From Parasponia andersonii (taxonomy: Eukaryota; Streptophyta; Magnoliopsida; Rosales; Cannabaceae): 64,000 nt of DNA. The stretch is from positions 443,086 to 507,085 of the forward strand of contig JXTB01000147.1 in assembly GCA_002914805.1 (NCBI GenBank), in the 5' to 3' direction. Both the position numbers and the translations under genes were made by a program. Below, one piece after another: positions 22,955 to 33,368 of this stretch; position 1 is the first letter of the stretch; each line of letters begins with the position of its first letter. Below the pieces are notes generated by a model that saw only the letters and a list, made by a program, of their open reading frames with translations, was not told the origin of the DNA and made no database searches.

Positions 22955-23822
22955 AGGAATTACACTCTTGAATTTATAGAATTAATTTACTCAGAAAACA
23001 GAGAGCAGTCTATCGATTTAATCATTACATGTAGTTCAATCCTCCATATACAATTCATAATTGGAGCTAGATAATATTTTATTTACCTCTTTAATTATAT
23101 CTTTATCCTTGTGTACCGTTGATTCTCCAATGAACAATTAATTTATAAATCTATTATAAATTGAGTGCTCAAATTATTCAAGTCCTGAATCAATACTCAA
23201 GGGAATCATCTTTCTAGCTTTCTAATAGAAGGAATTGATTCCATATCTGTAAGTTATATTCTCAGCTACTCATCTCATCATGCTCTCAAGATACAAGTAT
23301 TTTGATCTGTTTAAAAAACAAACCTTTAACAATTATATTAAAGAATATAATATTATAAATAGGAGACTATAACTACTCAGGATTAAGATTGATCTACATA
23401 TGATTATCTAGTGACATTATTTGAACTCTCACCAGTTAACGGAATTTATATGAGATTCAAATCATGTCTAGTCCATTACTATATAATCAAACTATATAAA
23501 GTACTTCCATTATGATGTCAATATATCAATAATCTGGATAAGGCTATTATATTCTCAATATAAATAGGTCGTATTAATGATATTGAATTAAAGATTTCAT
23601 ACTTTAATTAATTATTACTGACTACGTTTAGTTTATTATTCATAAATTTAATCCTTATGTATATAATACTTATATATTAAATTTATGGTCACATACATAA
23701 ACTAAAGAGTTTTTGATATTTAAAGATATACAAATTATGCACAAATTCAAATAGAAAAATGTCATTTTATTAATTCAGCAAATATCCAAAATATACATAC
23801 TTTTAGGGCTTAAATCCTAATA
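22955..23822 (-). repeat. 5' LTR of the copia element (outer part)
   Basis: About 22967-23260 matches 11767-12055 of the left LTR (shared AATTAATTTACTCAGAAAAC and GGGAATCATCTTTCTAGCTT). Beyond that it runs to the end AGGGCTTAAATCCTAATA, which on the minus strand is the common copia LTR start T(G/A)TTAGGATTTAAGCCCT. Confidence 0.75.
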
Positions 23823-24363
23823 TTTTTGTCATATAGCACTTAATATGTTTTAGTTTATAACAGTTAGTCAACAAACTCATTCGTCATTTGACAAAATTGA
23901 GTCAATTGGCAAACCTCAACTACCTGTTAATTAAAAGAAAAAGCCTCAATTGGTTATTTCATAAAACTTTACTAGTCCATAAACAAACCTTAACTAGTTG
24001 GAAAATATTTAGAGATAAATTTGGAACTTTATAATAAAAATTGATATAAAAAGAAAAAAAAAATTAAAGAGAAATTGTAGAAGTTAAAAACTTAACTCTT
24101 AGGAACTGCTAGTAAGCCCAATTTCCTCTATGACTTATCCTCTTCCTACTCCTCTAATCATAACCCTAGAAACATTCGGCTTGAGCTTTGTGCTAGTCCT
24201 CCAACAATTTTTACAATCCGCCTCAACCCAATCTTACTAGTATGAGTAATTTGGGCTCAAATGACTTTTTTTAAACTATTTTTTATGATAAGTTTTTGTT
24301 GGATAAGTCGTCAAACTTTTGATCTTTTTATGACATCATGTGATCGGTTATATTTACTAATAT
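23823..24363. other. AT-rich flank without a recognisable gene
   Basis: Starts with the copia TSD TTTTT and ends with ACTAATAT, the candidate TSD of the next element. I saw nothing else in it. Confidence 0.5.
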
Positions 24364-24576
24364 TAAAGCTGTCAAAATGGGTTGGGCCAAATGGGTTGGC
24401 CCGCGACCCATCACTATGGCCTGCGGGCTAGCTCGGCCTGTTCAAGATAGGCTCGGGCCCAGCCCTGGCATACTCTTAGTGCCAAAATGGGCCTATCAAC
24501 CTTAGCCCATTGGCCTAGCTCAGCTCGATTTTTTTAAAAAATTAAAAAATTAAATAATATAATATATATATATATG

Positions 24577-24814
24577 GGCACCAATCCAGTAGGTATTTTT
24601 TTTTTTACCTATGCATAGGTATTAATTTGGCCAATGAAAATTTAGTATGCACATTTTTTTATTGTAAAAAGTAAGAGAGAGAAAGAGCATTAATGATGCA
24701 CGTCTTTTCATGTACTTCATTATAGCCATTAGATTACCATTAAATGGTGATCCAACGACTAAAAAAAAATACCTACCCATAGGAAAAATAAAAAAATACC
24801 TATTGGATTGGCAA
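24577..24814 (+). mobile_element. MITE copy 1 (about 238 bp)
   Basis: Terminal inverted repeats GCACCAATCCAGTAGGTATT and, reverse-complemented at the right end, GTTGCCAATCCAATAGGTAT. The interior has AATTTAGTATGCACATTTTT and a short palindrome around CCATTAAATGGTGATCC. It lies inside the hAT-like element. The superfamily is unresolved. Confidence 0.75.
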
Positions 24815-24880
24815 CCTATATATATATATATATGTGTGTATATATATATATGTAATCATATATAAGTATAGTTATATATA

Positions 24881-25112
24881 GTTGCCAATCTTGTAGGTTT
24901 TTTTTTACCTACATATAGATATTTTTTTTCTAGCCATTGGATTATCATCTAATAATGATCTAACAATTATAATGATGTGTATCAAAAGACATACAACATT
25001 ATTGTTATTTTTCTTTCTTACTTTTTAATATAAAAAATGTGCATAATAAATTTTAATTGGTCAAAACGATACCAATGTATAAGTAAAAAAAATACTTATT
25101 GTATTAATCCCC
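24881..25112 (-). mobile_element. MITE copy 2, inverted relative to copy 1
   Basis: Starts GTTGCCAATCTTGTAGG. Its reverse complement follows copy 1 along its length (AAAATTTATTATGCACATTT and AAAAGTAAGAAAG blocks). A 66-bp (AT)n-rich spacer separates the copies, so they can form a hairpin with arms of about 230 bp. It is more diverged than copy 1. Confidence 0.72.
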
Positions 25113-25385
25113 ATTATATATATATTTAATAAGAATTATATAATATATATTATTTTTTTAATTATTAAACTGTTTAAAATTTTTTAAATTAAAAAAAAAT
25201 AGACCAACTGCCGGCTGGCCTGCGTTGGCTAGCTCGCCAGAGGGCCTGCCAGGGCCCATCGGGCCAGGCTGAACCCTCTTCTCAACCATACAGGTTGGGC
25301 CAGAACAGACCCGACCTGTTCATGCCCGAAACTAGGTATGGGCGGGTTGGCCTATTCCATCCATTTTGATAGCTCTAGGTAATAT

Positions 25386-27074
25386 CTAGAAAAACTGATA
25401 AGCACCTATTATTCAACCTGCCTGCCTCCTCCTTTTTTTTTATTAAGTTTTAAATTTTTTTTAATTGAACCTTTTTCTTTGAAATAAAGTCCTTATGCCT
25501 ATGTCACTATACGGTGCCTTTATAGTTTCTTTTCTTTTTTAATGCATATGACCAATTCAGCAAGAACTTTTTTGTTTAAGGCATATGTACAATTCAGCTA
25601 GAACTTTTTTTTTTTTAGTGGAGACAGACAAATTTTTAATACAACAATGACACAAAAAAAATATTTATATTTTATATTAGTACTTCCAAATGATAATAAA
25701 ATAACACATCATATGTCACGGTATCGTAGATGAAATTTTTATCTTTTTAAAATCTTTATTAACATAAAAAATTACATCTAATCAAATTTTTAACTAAAAC
25801 AAAGAAGTGTAGAGGATAAAATATATGTAGGATTTATTTTTTATTTTGTTTATTTGTATTTTTTCACTAGTGTTGAGACTTTAGTCATTGGAAACAAAGG
25901 GATTCTTCTGCAGTTCTAATTATCCCCTCAAGATATAAAAAATTAAATAAAAAATGAAAGTTAAAAATTATGTCTTAAGTTGAAAATTAAAGTGACAATT
26001 CACGTCTTGTAGTAGGAACAAAATCAAAAATAAAAATTTCAATGAGGCTAAAATAGAAAATAAAATTTTATATTGTACTTAACTATAAAATGACAAACTA
26101 TTAGGACAATGAAAATAAAATCTCACGTCTTACAGCAGGGACAAATTTTTTTTTTAAAAAAATCTCAATGGAGTCAAAATCAAAAATAAAATTTCATATT
26201 GAGATAGTACTAAATTATAAAATGCAAAATTTTATGGGTGCTTGGGACCGCACTGTTTGGGTCCGCCCGTGTACACACACTCTCTTCCTGTCAATATATG
26301 TTACGTATTTTGTTTTTTTTTTTTTTTTTCAGTAATTTGCCATATTTGGGTAAAAAAAATAGTCATTCATAGACTATTAATCTACCATAGTACTATTATG
26401 CTTTCTTAAATATATCTATTCCTGTACAAAAAACTGGATGCGCATTAGGTCAGAGTAGGTGTCGTTCAACATATTTGCTTAGTTGTTTTTTTTATTTTTT
26501 ATTATTAATGTTCTGATAATTTTGTAACAATTTCTATAAAAAAAAAAAAAACAAAAGTAGAAGTTTTACTCTCTTATAAAAACACGTGTTAGGTGCTCTG
26601 AATGCATTAATTTTTTTTTTAGGGCAAGGCATTTATTGTTTCTTCAAACAAAAAAAGTAAAAAGAAAGAAAGATAATTATTGACTGCATTTCTTAATGAA
26701 ATTTGTCGCTCCATTTTAATTGTTTTTAATATAAAATTCTTAGCAAATTTTTGAGTAAATACACGTATTAGTTCTCTCAAGAGAAAATTAATTTTTTACT
26801 CTTAAACTCTCAACATATAAGCAAATAATATAAAAGAAATTAGGTTGATTGTGATTTTATTTTATTTTACTTTGTTTTTGATGCATTGATTATGTTTTTA
26901 ATTTCTAATAAGAACGTAAATTAAAAAAAAAAGGAATATTCATTTTCTTCTTTCAAATATCTTTCACATGATTCTTTCCACTGATAGGGCAATAATAAAC
27001 CTGATATTGATTAAATCCTACATATTTTTTTATGAAAAAATAAATAAAATAACAAGAGTTCAAGTGAGTTTTTG

Positions 27075-27118
<44 letters not shown>

Positions 27119-27289
27119 TTAAAAAAAAAGAGAAAGTGGACTAGTGTGTATGTATATATATTTGCGTCAGAAGTTACAAACAATTTATAAAAGGTCTAAC
27201 TTTTATGACTAATCTAATTCTGATAAAATCATCTCGAAAAATAGTCTTAAAAATATTATTTGGATAAAAAGGAAAAAAATGAGAATTTT
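25386..27289. other. AT-rich spacer with a diverged 120-bp tandem repeat and an (AT)n tract
   Basis: A unit with TCACGTCTTGTAGTAGGAAC and CAATGAGGCTAAAAT at about 25990-26100 recurs, diverged, at about 26110-26235 (CTCACGTCTTACAGCAGGGA, CAATGGAGTCAAAAT). A pure (AT)n microsatellite occupies 27077-27117. No gene was recognised. Confidence 0.55.
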
Positions 27290-28800
27290 AAGCCAAATGA
27301 CCGAATTTTAGTTTGCAAAATGGTCTTTTCTCAAACCTTATTAAAATAGCAGAATTTTAAAATTTTTTTAAAAAATGACCATTTTTCGTATTTAATACAT
27401 CAAATGATATTGATTTATTTTTTAAAAAAATTCATTTACTTTTTCAAAAATTAATTTATATTATAACAAATTGATTTACTTTATAAAAAAATAGATCGAC
27501 TAAAAAAAGATTATTTATTAAAATAAAATTGTAAAATATTTTTATTAAATAAGTGAAAAAAAACGGTCATTTTTAAAATTGTTTTGAAAACAAGAATTAA
27601 GTAGATAATTATTACTTTTTTTCAAACCACTATTAGAATGTACCATTTTTAGAAGGAAATTAGTCAAGAATTTATCAAGAATCCATTAAGAATCTGTCAA
27701 GATTACCACTAACGTCAAGAATCCGTCAAAATTGTTAAGAATTCGTCAAAAATTCATCAAGAATTCATTTAAAAAACTGACATAACGATAGATTTAAGTA
27801 ATACGGAAAAAAAAGTAGCATTCACTTAATTTATTATGAAAACAAAAAGAATATTATTTATAAATACTCAAAAGAAAAAAACTTTTAGACACGTCCATTT
27901 CTCTTTGCCCATGTTGTTGTTGGGAAGTTTGTAAATGGAGTCATATAGGCCGAAAGGAGTATTCTAGAATAACTTTTCAAACTGACTTTTATGGGACTAC
28001 CGTAATATTGGTCCGGTGTTCACATGTACTTATAAAAGTAGTTCTAGAAAAGTCATTTTAGCCAAAATTACTCCTTGTCGGGTCCAAATCCCTTTGGAAG
28101 TTCGGGAGGCTAAGTTGGGGGTTAAACAGACAATTATTACTTTTTTTAAAATATTTAACTAAATTTATCACTACTATTAAATTCTATCATTTTTGGGAAG
28201 AAATAAATTAAGAATTTATCAAAAATTTATTAAGAATCCATCAAGAATCTGTCAAGTGGTAAATCAAGAATCTGTCAAGATTACCACTGACGTTAAATAT
28301 CTGTCACGAATTCATCAAGATCATCAATAATTTATCAAGAATTTATTTTGAAAAGTAGTATGGTTGTAAAGTTAATTAATAAGGAAGAAAAAGTGGTATT
28401 CACCTAATTTATTCCTAAGCTAGGTCTCATTAGCTATGGCCCAACAACCCATTGTAGTGGACCTAATCCATTTTCAAGTTTCACCGGGTGAGACTGGGTT
28501 AGGCCTCATAAATAACACCCGAAACTGCTGAGTTGAGTGGGCCTTACATACACTTTCTATACCACATAGGATGGGCTTTTAAGCCATACGGCCAAATTTT
28601 GGATCACTGTTTAAAAGATGGCCGTTTTTTAAACACCGTGAATTTTGAAAATTATTTAAAAAAAAAAAAACCATTTTTCATATTTAATAGATTAAAATAT
28701 ATTGATTTATTCTCTATAAAATCGATTTTTTTCTTAGAAAAAAAAAAATCAACTGAAAAAAGTTCATCTGTCAAAATAAAATTATAAAAATGGACATTTC
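27290..28800. repeat. Four diverged repeat blocks in the order A-B-B'-A'
   Basis: Block A (about 27300-27600) and A' (about 28575-28800) share CCATTTTTC(G/A)TATTTAATA, ATTGATTTATT and (T)CAAAATAAAATT(G/A)TAAAA motifs. Block B (about 27640-27835) and B' (about 28180-28410) share iterations of TCAAGAAT(C/T)(T/C)(G/A)T, AAGATTACCACT(A/G)ACGT and the end AGT(A/G)G(C/T)ATTCAC(C/T)TAAT. All are in direct orientation. A' ends about 70 bp before the start codon of the isochorismatase-family gene. The family of these repeats is not recognised. Confidence 0.6.
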
Positions 28801-28871
28801 TTATACATACTCTATACATAAGACGAACTGTAGCTGCCTGTAGATAGCTTTGCCTTGGAGTTGGAGAAAAC

Positions 28872-30856
28872 ATGGCAGAAAAATGGAAGCACACGGCTCT
28901 CCTTGTCATAGACATGCAGGTTTCCCTCTCTCTCTCTCAAAGTCTCGTTCTCTGACTCTGTTGAGTCTTGATTATCCGAGACGGGGTCGTCTCATGTCTG
29001 CTTTTCTGGTTTCGCAGAAAGATTTCGTACATGAAGATGGTCTGATGCGGGTAAATGGAGGCAAAGCCATAGTCCCCAATGTAATCCAGGCGGTCCAACT
29101 AGCCCGGCTGCGTGGCATTCTCGTAATTTGGGTACTCAACTCTTTCCTTCTTTCTTTTTTTTTTTGGTTTTTTTTTTGTTTTTTTTTTTGGTTTTTTTTT
29201 TTCACAACTCTGATCAATTCACTTATTAAGACCCAGAATCAATTTTCACTGGAAAGGTCTAGAATAGATAATTATGTCCATGAATCACATATATGTCATA
29301 TATGTTTGTGTCTGTATATATTGTTCGTTTAAAGGTGTAGCATAGATACATATGGCCATAAACCGTATGTCATTTGTGTTTGTGTACGTGTATAGATATA
29401 GTTATGTTGATATATAATTGTGTACGTGAGGCCATGATCCATATATATGTCAAAATAAACGTGTAGATAGATAATTGTATACATGAGGTCATGATCCATA
29501 TGTATGTCATATGCGTTTTGTGTGTGTAAATATTGTTAAAGGAAGTACAATTATTCCCAGTGAACTGTTGATAAATTTTGTTAAGGTGGTTCGCGAGCAC
29601 GACCGGCTAGGTAGAGATGTTGAACTATTTCGCAGGCATTTGTATGGTGATGGTAAATTGGGTCCAATTGTTAAGGGAGGTTTGGGTGCAGAATTGGTTG
29701 AAGGGCTGGTGGTTAAAGAAGGTGACTATAAGTTGGTGAAGACCCGTTTTAGTGCTTTCTTTAATACCCACCTTCATTCATTTCTTCGAGATGCTGGGAT
29801 TGAGAGTTTGGTCATCACTGGTATGTCAATATTCTATGCTAAAAGACTTATTTGTTTTGTTTTCTTATTTGGGGATTTATAGATAAGAGTCTAATAGAGT
29901 ACTTTTGAGTCAAAGGGTTGTGTGATTTTGTGAGCTTCCATTTTTAGGTGTTCAGACTCCCAACTGTATAAGGCAGACAGTTTTTGATGCTGTGGCACTG
30001 GATTACCCGTCTGTTACGGTTATTGTTGATGCTACGGCTGCTGCTACACCTGAGATACATGCCGGTAAGCATTTTTAGGTTGTTGAAAACTAGTGTTTGA
30101 TTGTTATTTGTTCCATTCTTTTACTGTAAAATAGATGAAATTAACATTAGTTGTAAGCAAAGAAGATGGTCTTCAAAGTCGAGAATGGTACAATCCTACG
30201 AGGAAATAAGGACTGTGGATTAGGTTATAAACAACAAATAGTGAAAACTTTGTGAAGATAGAGGGAATACTCGATTTAGTCCATTTAAAATCATAATTCG
30301 TGAGGGTTTCTTGTTGCTCTAGGTCTAGTTTTCTTTTGTCAAGAAATGGCAACACTAAAATACTGGAAGGAAAATAGCCGATTCCTGACTCATCCTCCTT
30401 CCTTTCTTAAGAGATTTCCTTTCAAAGTTTTGTTATGCAAGAAGCTGCTAATATGATAATGTTAGCTGAAATCTACGGCCCTCTAACTTCTCTAGATGAA
30501 AGACAGGAGAGAAAAAAGATATACTATGAGAAAAACAGGGAAGGGACTTGACCAAACTTGAAGAATTATCAACTTAATTTGTCTTTCCATTTCAAACAAG
30601 TTCATGAGTCTTACAAGTTACACCCTATGATTGAACTAAGATTTCATGTTCAAACTTTTACTTATTTGCTGATTTCATTTATTATCAAGAAAGAAATCGT
30701 AGGAATCTTGGTAGGGTAATCTAGTACCTATAGCGCATTTTTGGTGTTTTTATTACTGTGTTCTGTTATTAAATAGATCAGTGCGAGCAGTGATGAGTTT
30801 GGCTTGTGTTTTTTAAATAGACTGCTAAATAATACCGTAGCTGACATGGAAATCCA

Positions 30857-30888
<32 letters not shown>

Positions 30889-30975
30889 TTTCCTGAACCA
30901 GCGAACATATTTGACATGAAGAATGTTGGAGTTGCAGCACCAACCCTACAAGAATGGTTTGAGCATGATGCTTGA
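28872..30975 (+). CDS. Isochorismatase-family hydrolase (nicotinamidase-like), five exons
   Basis: Exons: 28872-28919, 29018-29131, 29586-29820, 29948-30064, 30902-30975; all introns are GT-AG, and the spliced frame gives 195 residues and a TGA stop. Family residues are present: Asp14 in LLVIDMQKDF, Lys106 in YKLVKTRFSAF, and Cys139 in TGVQTPNCIRQT preceded by the usual VITG, the Asp-Lys-Cys set of cysteine hydrolases in this fold. The length (about 190-200 aa) and C-terminus (NIFDMKNVGVAAPTLQEWFE) match the plant single-domain group that includes Arabidopsis At3g16190, which is annotated as a probable inactive nicotinamidase, so the substrate is uncertain. No signal peptide or membrane segment is seen; a cytosolic enzyme is inferred. 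I chose this Met because it opens directly onto the conserved first strand. Intron 2 holds a diverged minisatellite. Confidence 0.94.
29150..29545 (+). repeat. T-rich tract and diverged minisatellite inside intron 2
   Basis: A (T)nGG(T)n tract at about 29155-29202 is followed by three to four imperfect units of roughly 65-75 bp with the recurring core GGCCATGATCCATATATATG and TGTGT(A/G)(C/T)GTG(T/A) (about 29264-29540). Confidence 0.65.
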
Positions 30976-31778
30976 TGGTCTAGTGATCAACTTTGGATTG
31001 GCTCACCTTGCTGTAACAGATTAGTTTCCTTTCTGTTTTGTAAGTTAGTTAAAAGAAGAAGCTTCCTTTAACTTCTTCTATTGTATTATTGATTTAAATA
31101 GTGAATGAAAGGTCTTAGCTCATTACGGAGCTTTCTTACAATTCTTTAGGCTTATGTTTGGTAGGAGGGAAAAGAAAGAGTTGAAAGGAAAAGGGAAAGA
31201 AAAAGTGAAAGAAAAATGAAAAAAGAGGTTATTTGGTAGGAAGGAAAATATAAGGGAATGAAAACAGGAGGGAAAAATAATAGTGGGGTCTAAAAAATAA
31301 TCTTCCCCAAAAATGGAAAGAAAAGTGGAGAGAAAAATTGTTTGCTAAATAAGTGGGATTGAATTTACTTTACTAAAATATAAACTAATTTTAAAATAAC
31401 AATAAAAGGTAAAATCCTCATTTTAATATGAACTAGTTTTCTTTCTTTAATACAATATGTCAATTCTCACATTGGACATATTCGTACAATTATCTTACAT
31501 TTCAATGCTTCTAGGTCTAGTTAAGAGTAAGCTGAAACTTTCTTACTTTTTAGTTGATTGGTGAATTTCAGTACGGCGGTGTCTTTAGTTGAGTACCACA
31601 AAGTTTACTTGCCGCGGCATCCAACGGTGTCTTTGGGATATGCTTAATGGTCCCAAATCCAACCCCTAAACAGAACCTAAACAAGGCCCAAAATGTTTCG
31701 CATAATTCTTTGACTCAAAACAGTATTATCATAAATACATATATATATATATAGGAGAATTTTAAGAATAGATGCTTA
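30976..31778. other. 3' flank of the hydrolase gene
   Basis: The 3' UTR presumably covers the first 150-250 bp; no canonical AATAAA is near. A purine-rich block of about 190 bp (31155-31340: repeated GGGAAAAG, AAAGTGAAAG, GGAGGGAAAA) follows, then AT-rich DNA with an (AT)n run at 31741-31752. I saw no gene. Confidence 0.5.
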
Positions 31779-31786
31779 CTTTATTT

Positions 31787-32604
31787 ATTAATTATTATTT
31801 TATTTTATTTTTTTTGAGGAAAAGGAGATTTTTATTAACTGGAAATCATATAATCTTTTACAGCCAATGAAACGCACGGATATGAGAGTGATCAGGAGAG
31901 TGAATAGATGAAATAGCAGAAGAAGATTCATTCTCAACTTCTGAAACAAAGAAGCCATTTTGTAGAGCCAATCTAATTTCCTCTCGGATAGCTAGGCACT
32001 CGGCAGTACACACACGAAAGTAACCTTTGAGAATAGAGGACAGAGCTCCACAAACAAAACCATTGATATCTCGGATTACTGCACCAATTCCAACACAACT
32101 AGCCCCCAAAATAACTGCAGCATCAACATTCAGCTTTAATTATTTTGAGCCCCTAGTTCGGACATCAAAGGAGGTTTCTACTTCCTTCAACCGATTAATG
32201 CTTTTTAACTCCAACAACTAGATTTCCAGATCCTCAATCCACTTTGAGGAACCACATTTCCTACAGGTTTTCCATTCACCATAAAAGTGAAACTGGCCGA
32301 GGAGATATAGTCAATTACCACCATTATCCAACTTTCCTCAAATCCCATCCTTTTCGACATTTTCTCTACAAAACTCCGTTGGGCCTTATCATAAGCCATA
32401 CTCGTATCGAGTTTTAAGGCCACCCAACCCTTCAATCCACCTGTCTTTCTTCTCATTGAGTGCATTGCTTCAAAAGCCGAAATAATATTGCCAATGATTA
32501 AGCGACCCGGAACGAAAGAACTCAGGGATTCATCAATGATGTTAGGAAGGATATGCTTTAGTCTATTTGCAACGGTTTTATTTATTATCTTATACACAAC
32601 ATTG
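31787..32604 (-). pseudogene. LINE 3' half (RT middle, then RNase H) left of the Tat-like insertion
   Basis: Minus-strand frames from 32597: MYKIINKTVANRLKHILPNI, GRLIIGNIISAFEAMHSM, ALKLDTSMAYDKAQRSFVEK (RT), and ASFTFMVNGKPVGNVVPQSG, then a deletion near 32160-32220 to the RNase H block LNVDAAVI-like, CVGIGAVIRDINGFVCGALS, AECLAIREEIRLALQNG. The strand ends in a T-rich run at 31793-31815 (A-tail on the minus strand). CTTTATTT at 31779-31786 is repeated at 40747-40754 and is the likely LINE TSD. Confidence 0.8.
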
Positions 32605-32609
32605 CACAG

Positions 32610-33307
32610 TGTTGTGCGGTCTAAAATCCTAAGATCGCATAAGGGTTATGTGCGACCTCTTCCGTGAAGGTTATATGCGACCTCTTCCGTGATGGTTATA
32701 TGAGACCTCTTCCACAGGTTTTGTACGACCTTCTCCGTGCAGTTTGCATTGTCAAACAGGAAACCTATAAGAAGAGAGAAACAAGTAATTGCTATAAAGG
32801 AAACCTACAAGAAGAGGGAAATAAGTAAATGCTATGAAAGAAACCTACAAGGAAAGGGAAACTGAAGTATCCTATTTGTGATCAACTAGTTATCCGTTTT
32901 GAATGATTATCCAATTACATTATCCAGTTGTATAGTTACCCGTTTATACAATTAGAATCCTAGGGACATAAGGTTACCTTTACCTATATAAAAGGGGCTC
33001 TATGTTCCAAAGAGTAATTCCAAGTTTGAGTAATTCAAAAGTTAGAATATTCCAAGCTTTGGGTAGTCTAAATTTTAGTATTTTCAATAGCTTTTCAGTT
33101 TTTCCAGTTGCCAGACGAGATTGTAACCTTGAGTGTTCGTTGTTCTTCATAAAATAGTGAGAAAATAGTGGACGTAGGCTCATCTTTTTCGGGGTTGAAC
33201 CACTATAAAATACTCTCTCATTTTTTACTTTGATTATTGATTCAATTCACACAAGCCACATCTCTTGATTTTTTCTAAATTTATTGTTGATAAAACCTCC
33301 ATCAACA
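32610..33307 (+). repeat. 5' LTR of the Tat-like element
   Basis: Begins TGTTGTGCGGTCTAAAATCC, with iterated TATGCGACCTCTTCCGTGA units at about 32642-32740, a TATA box (TATATAAAA, 32987-32995) and the end CATCAACA. The 3' LTR carries the same TATA box near 40200. Confidence 0.93.
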
Positions 33308-33368
33308 ATTGGCGCTAGAAGGAGGGCTATTCCGGCAGAAAAATTCGTCAAATTCCACCTTTTCAATA

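Larger units (their letters stand above)
10862..23822 (-). mobile_element. Ty1/copia retrotransposon, internally deleted and carrying a nested gypsy element
   Basis: The left edge begins TGTTAA at 10862 and the right edge is the mutated terminus CTAATA at 23822 (expected CTAACA); both are flanked by TTTTT (10857-10861 and 23823-23827). The TSD is low-complexity but the spacing fits. The shared LTR segment 11767-12055 versus about 22967-23260 is in the same orientation. Between the LTRs the minus strand carries gag, zinc knuckle, protease and the GAG-pre-integrase domain. The remainder of pol and the first half of the 3' LTR are deleted near 12065. The gypsy element 13096-20488 sits inside gag. 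Confidence 0.82.
24364..25377. mobile_element. hAT-like non-autonomous transposon with two nested MITEs
   Basis: The left end TAAAGCTGTCAAAATGG and right end CCATTTTGATAGCTCTA are imperfect terminal inverted repeats of the common plant type GGGCTGTCAAAATGGGC. The ends are GC-rich and repetitive (GGGTTGGGCC, GGCCTGCGGGC, GGGCGGGTTGG), unlike the AT-rich middle. The flanks ACTAATAT (24356-24363) and GGTAATAT (25378-25385) agree at 6 of 8 positions, as expected for an old 8-bp hAT duplication. There is no transposase. The hAT assignment is inferred from termini and TSD length. Confidence 0.7.

Noticed and set aside
10862..23822. TTTTT as strong proof of the copia boundaries
   Set aside because: A homopolymer TSD is weak by itself; I kept the boundaries only because the LTR termini and gap-size projection agree.
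26953..27183. 76-codon ORF with a long Tyr-Ile repeat
   Set aside because: It is a translated (AT)n microsatellite.
29158..29203. Phe/Trp-rich ORF segment resembling a membrane helix
   Set aside because: It is the translated T-rich tract of intron 2.
29511..29882. A 123-codon single ORF as a separate gene
   Set aside because: It is exon 3 of the hydrolase gene read through both flanking introns; splice sites at 29586 and 29820 fit the family.
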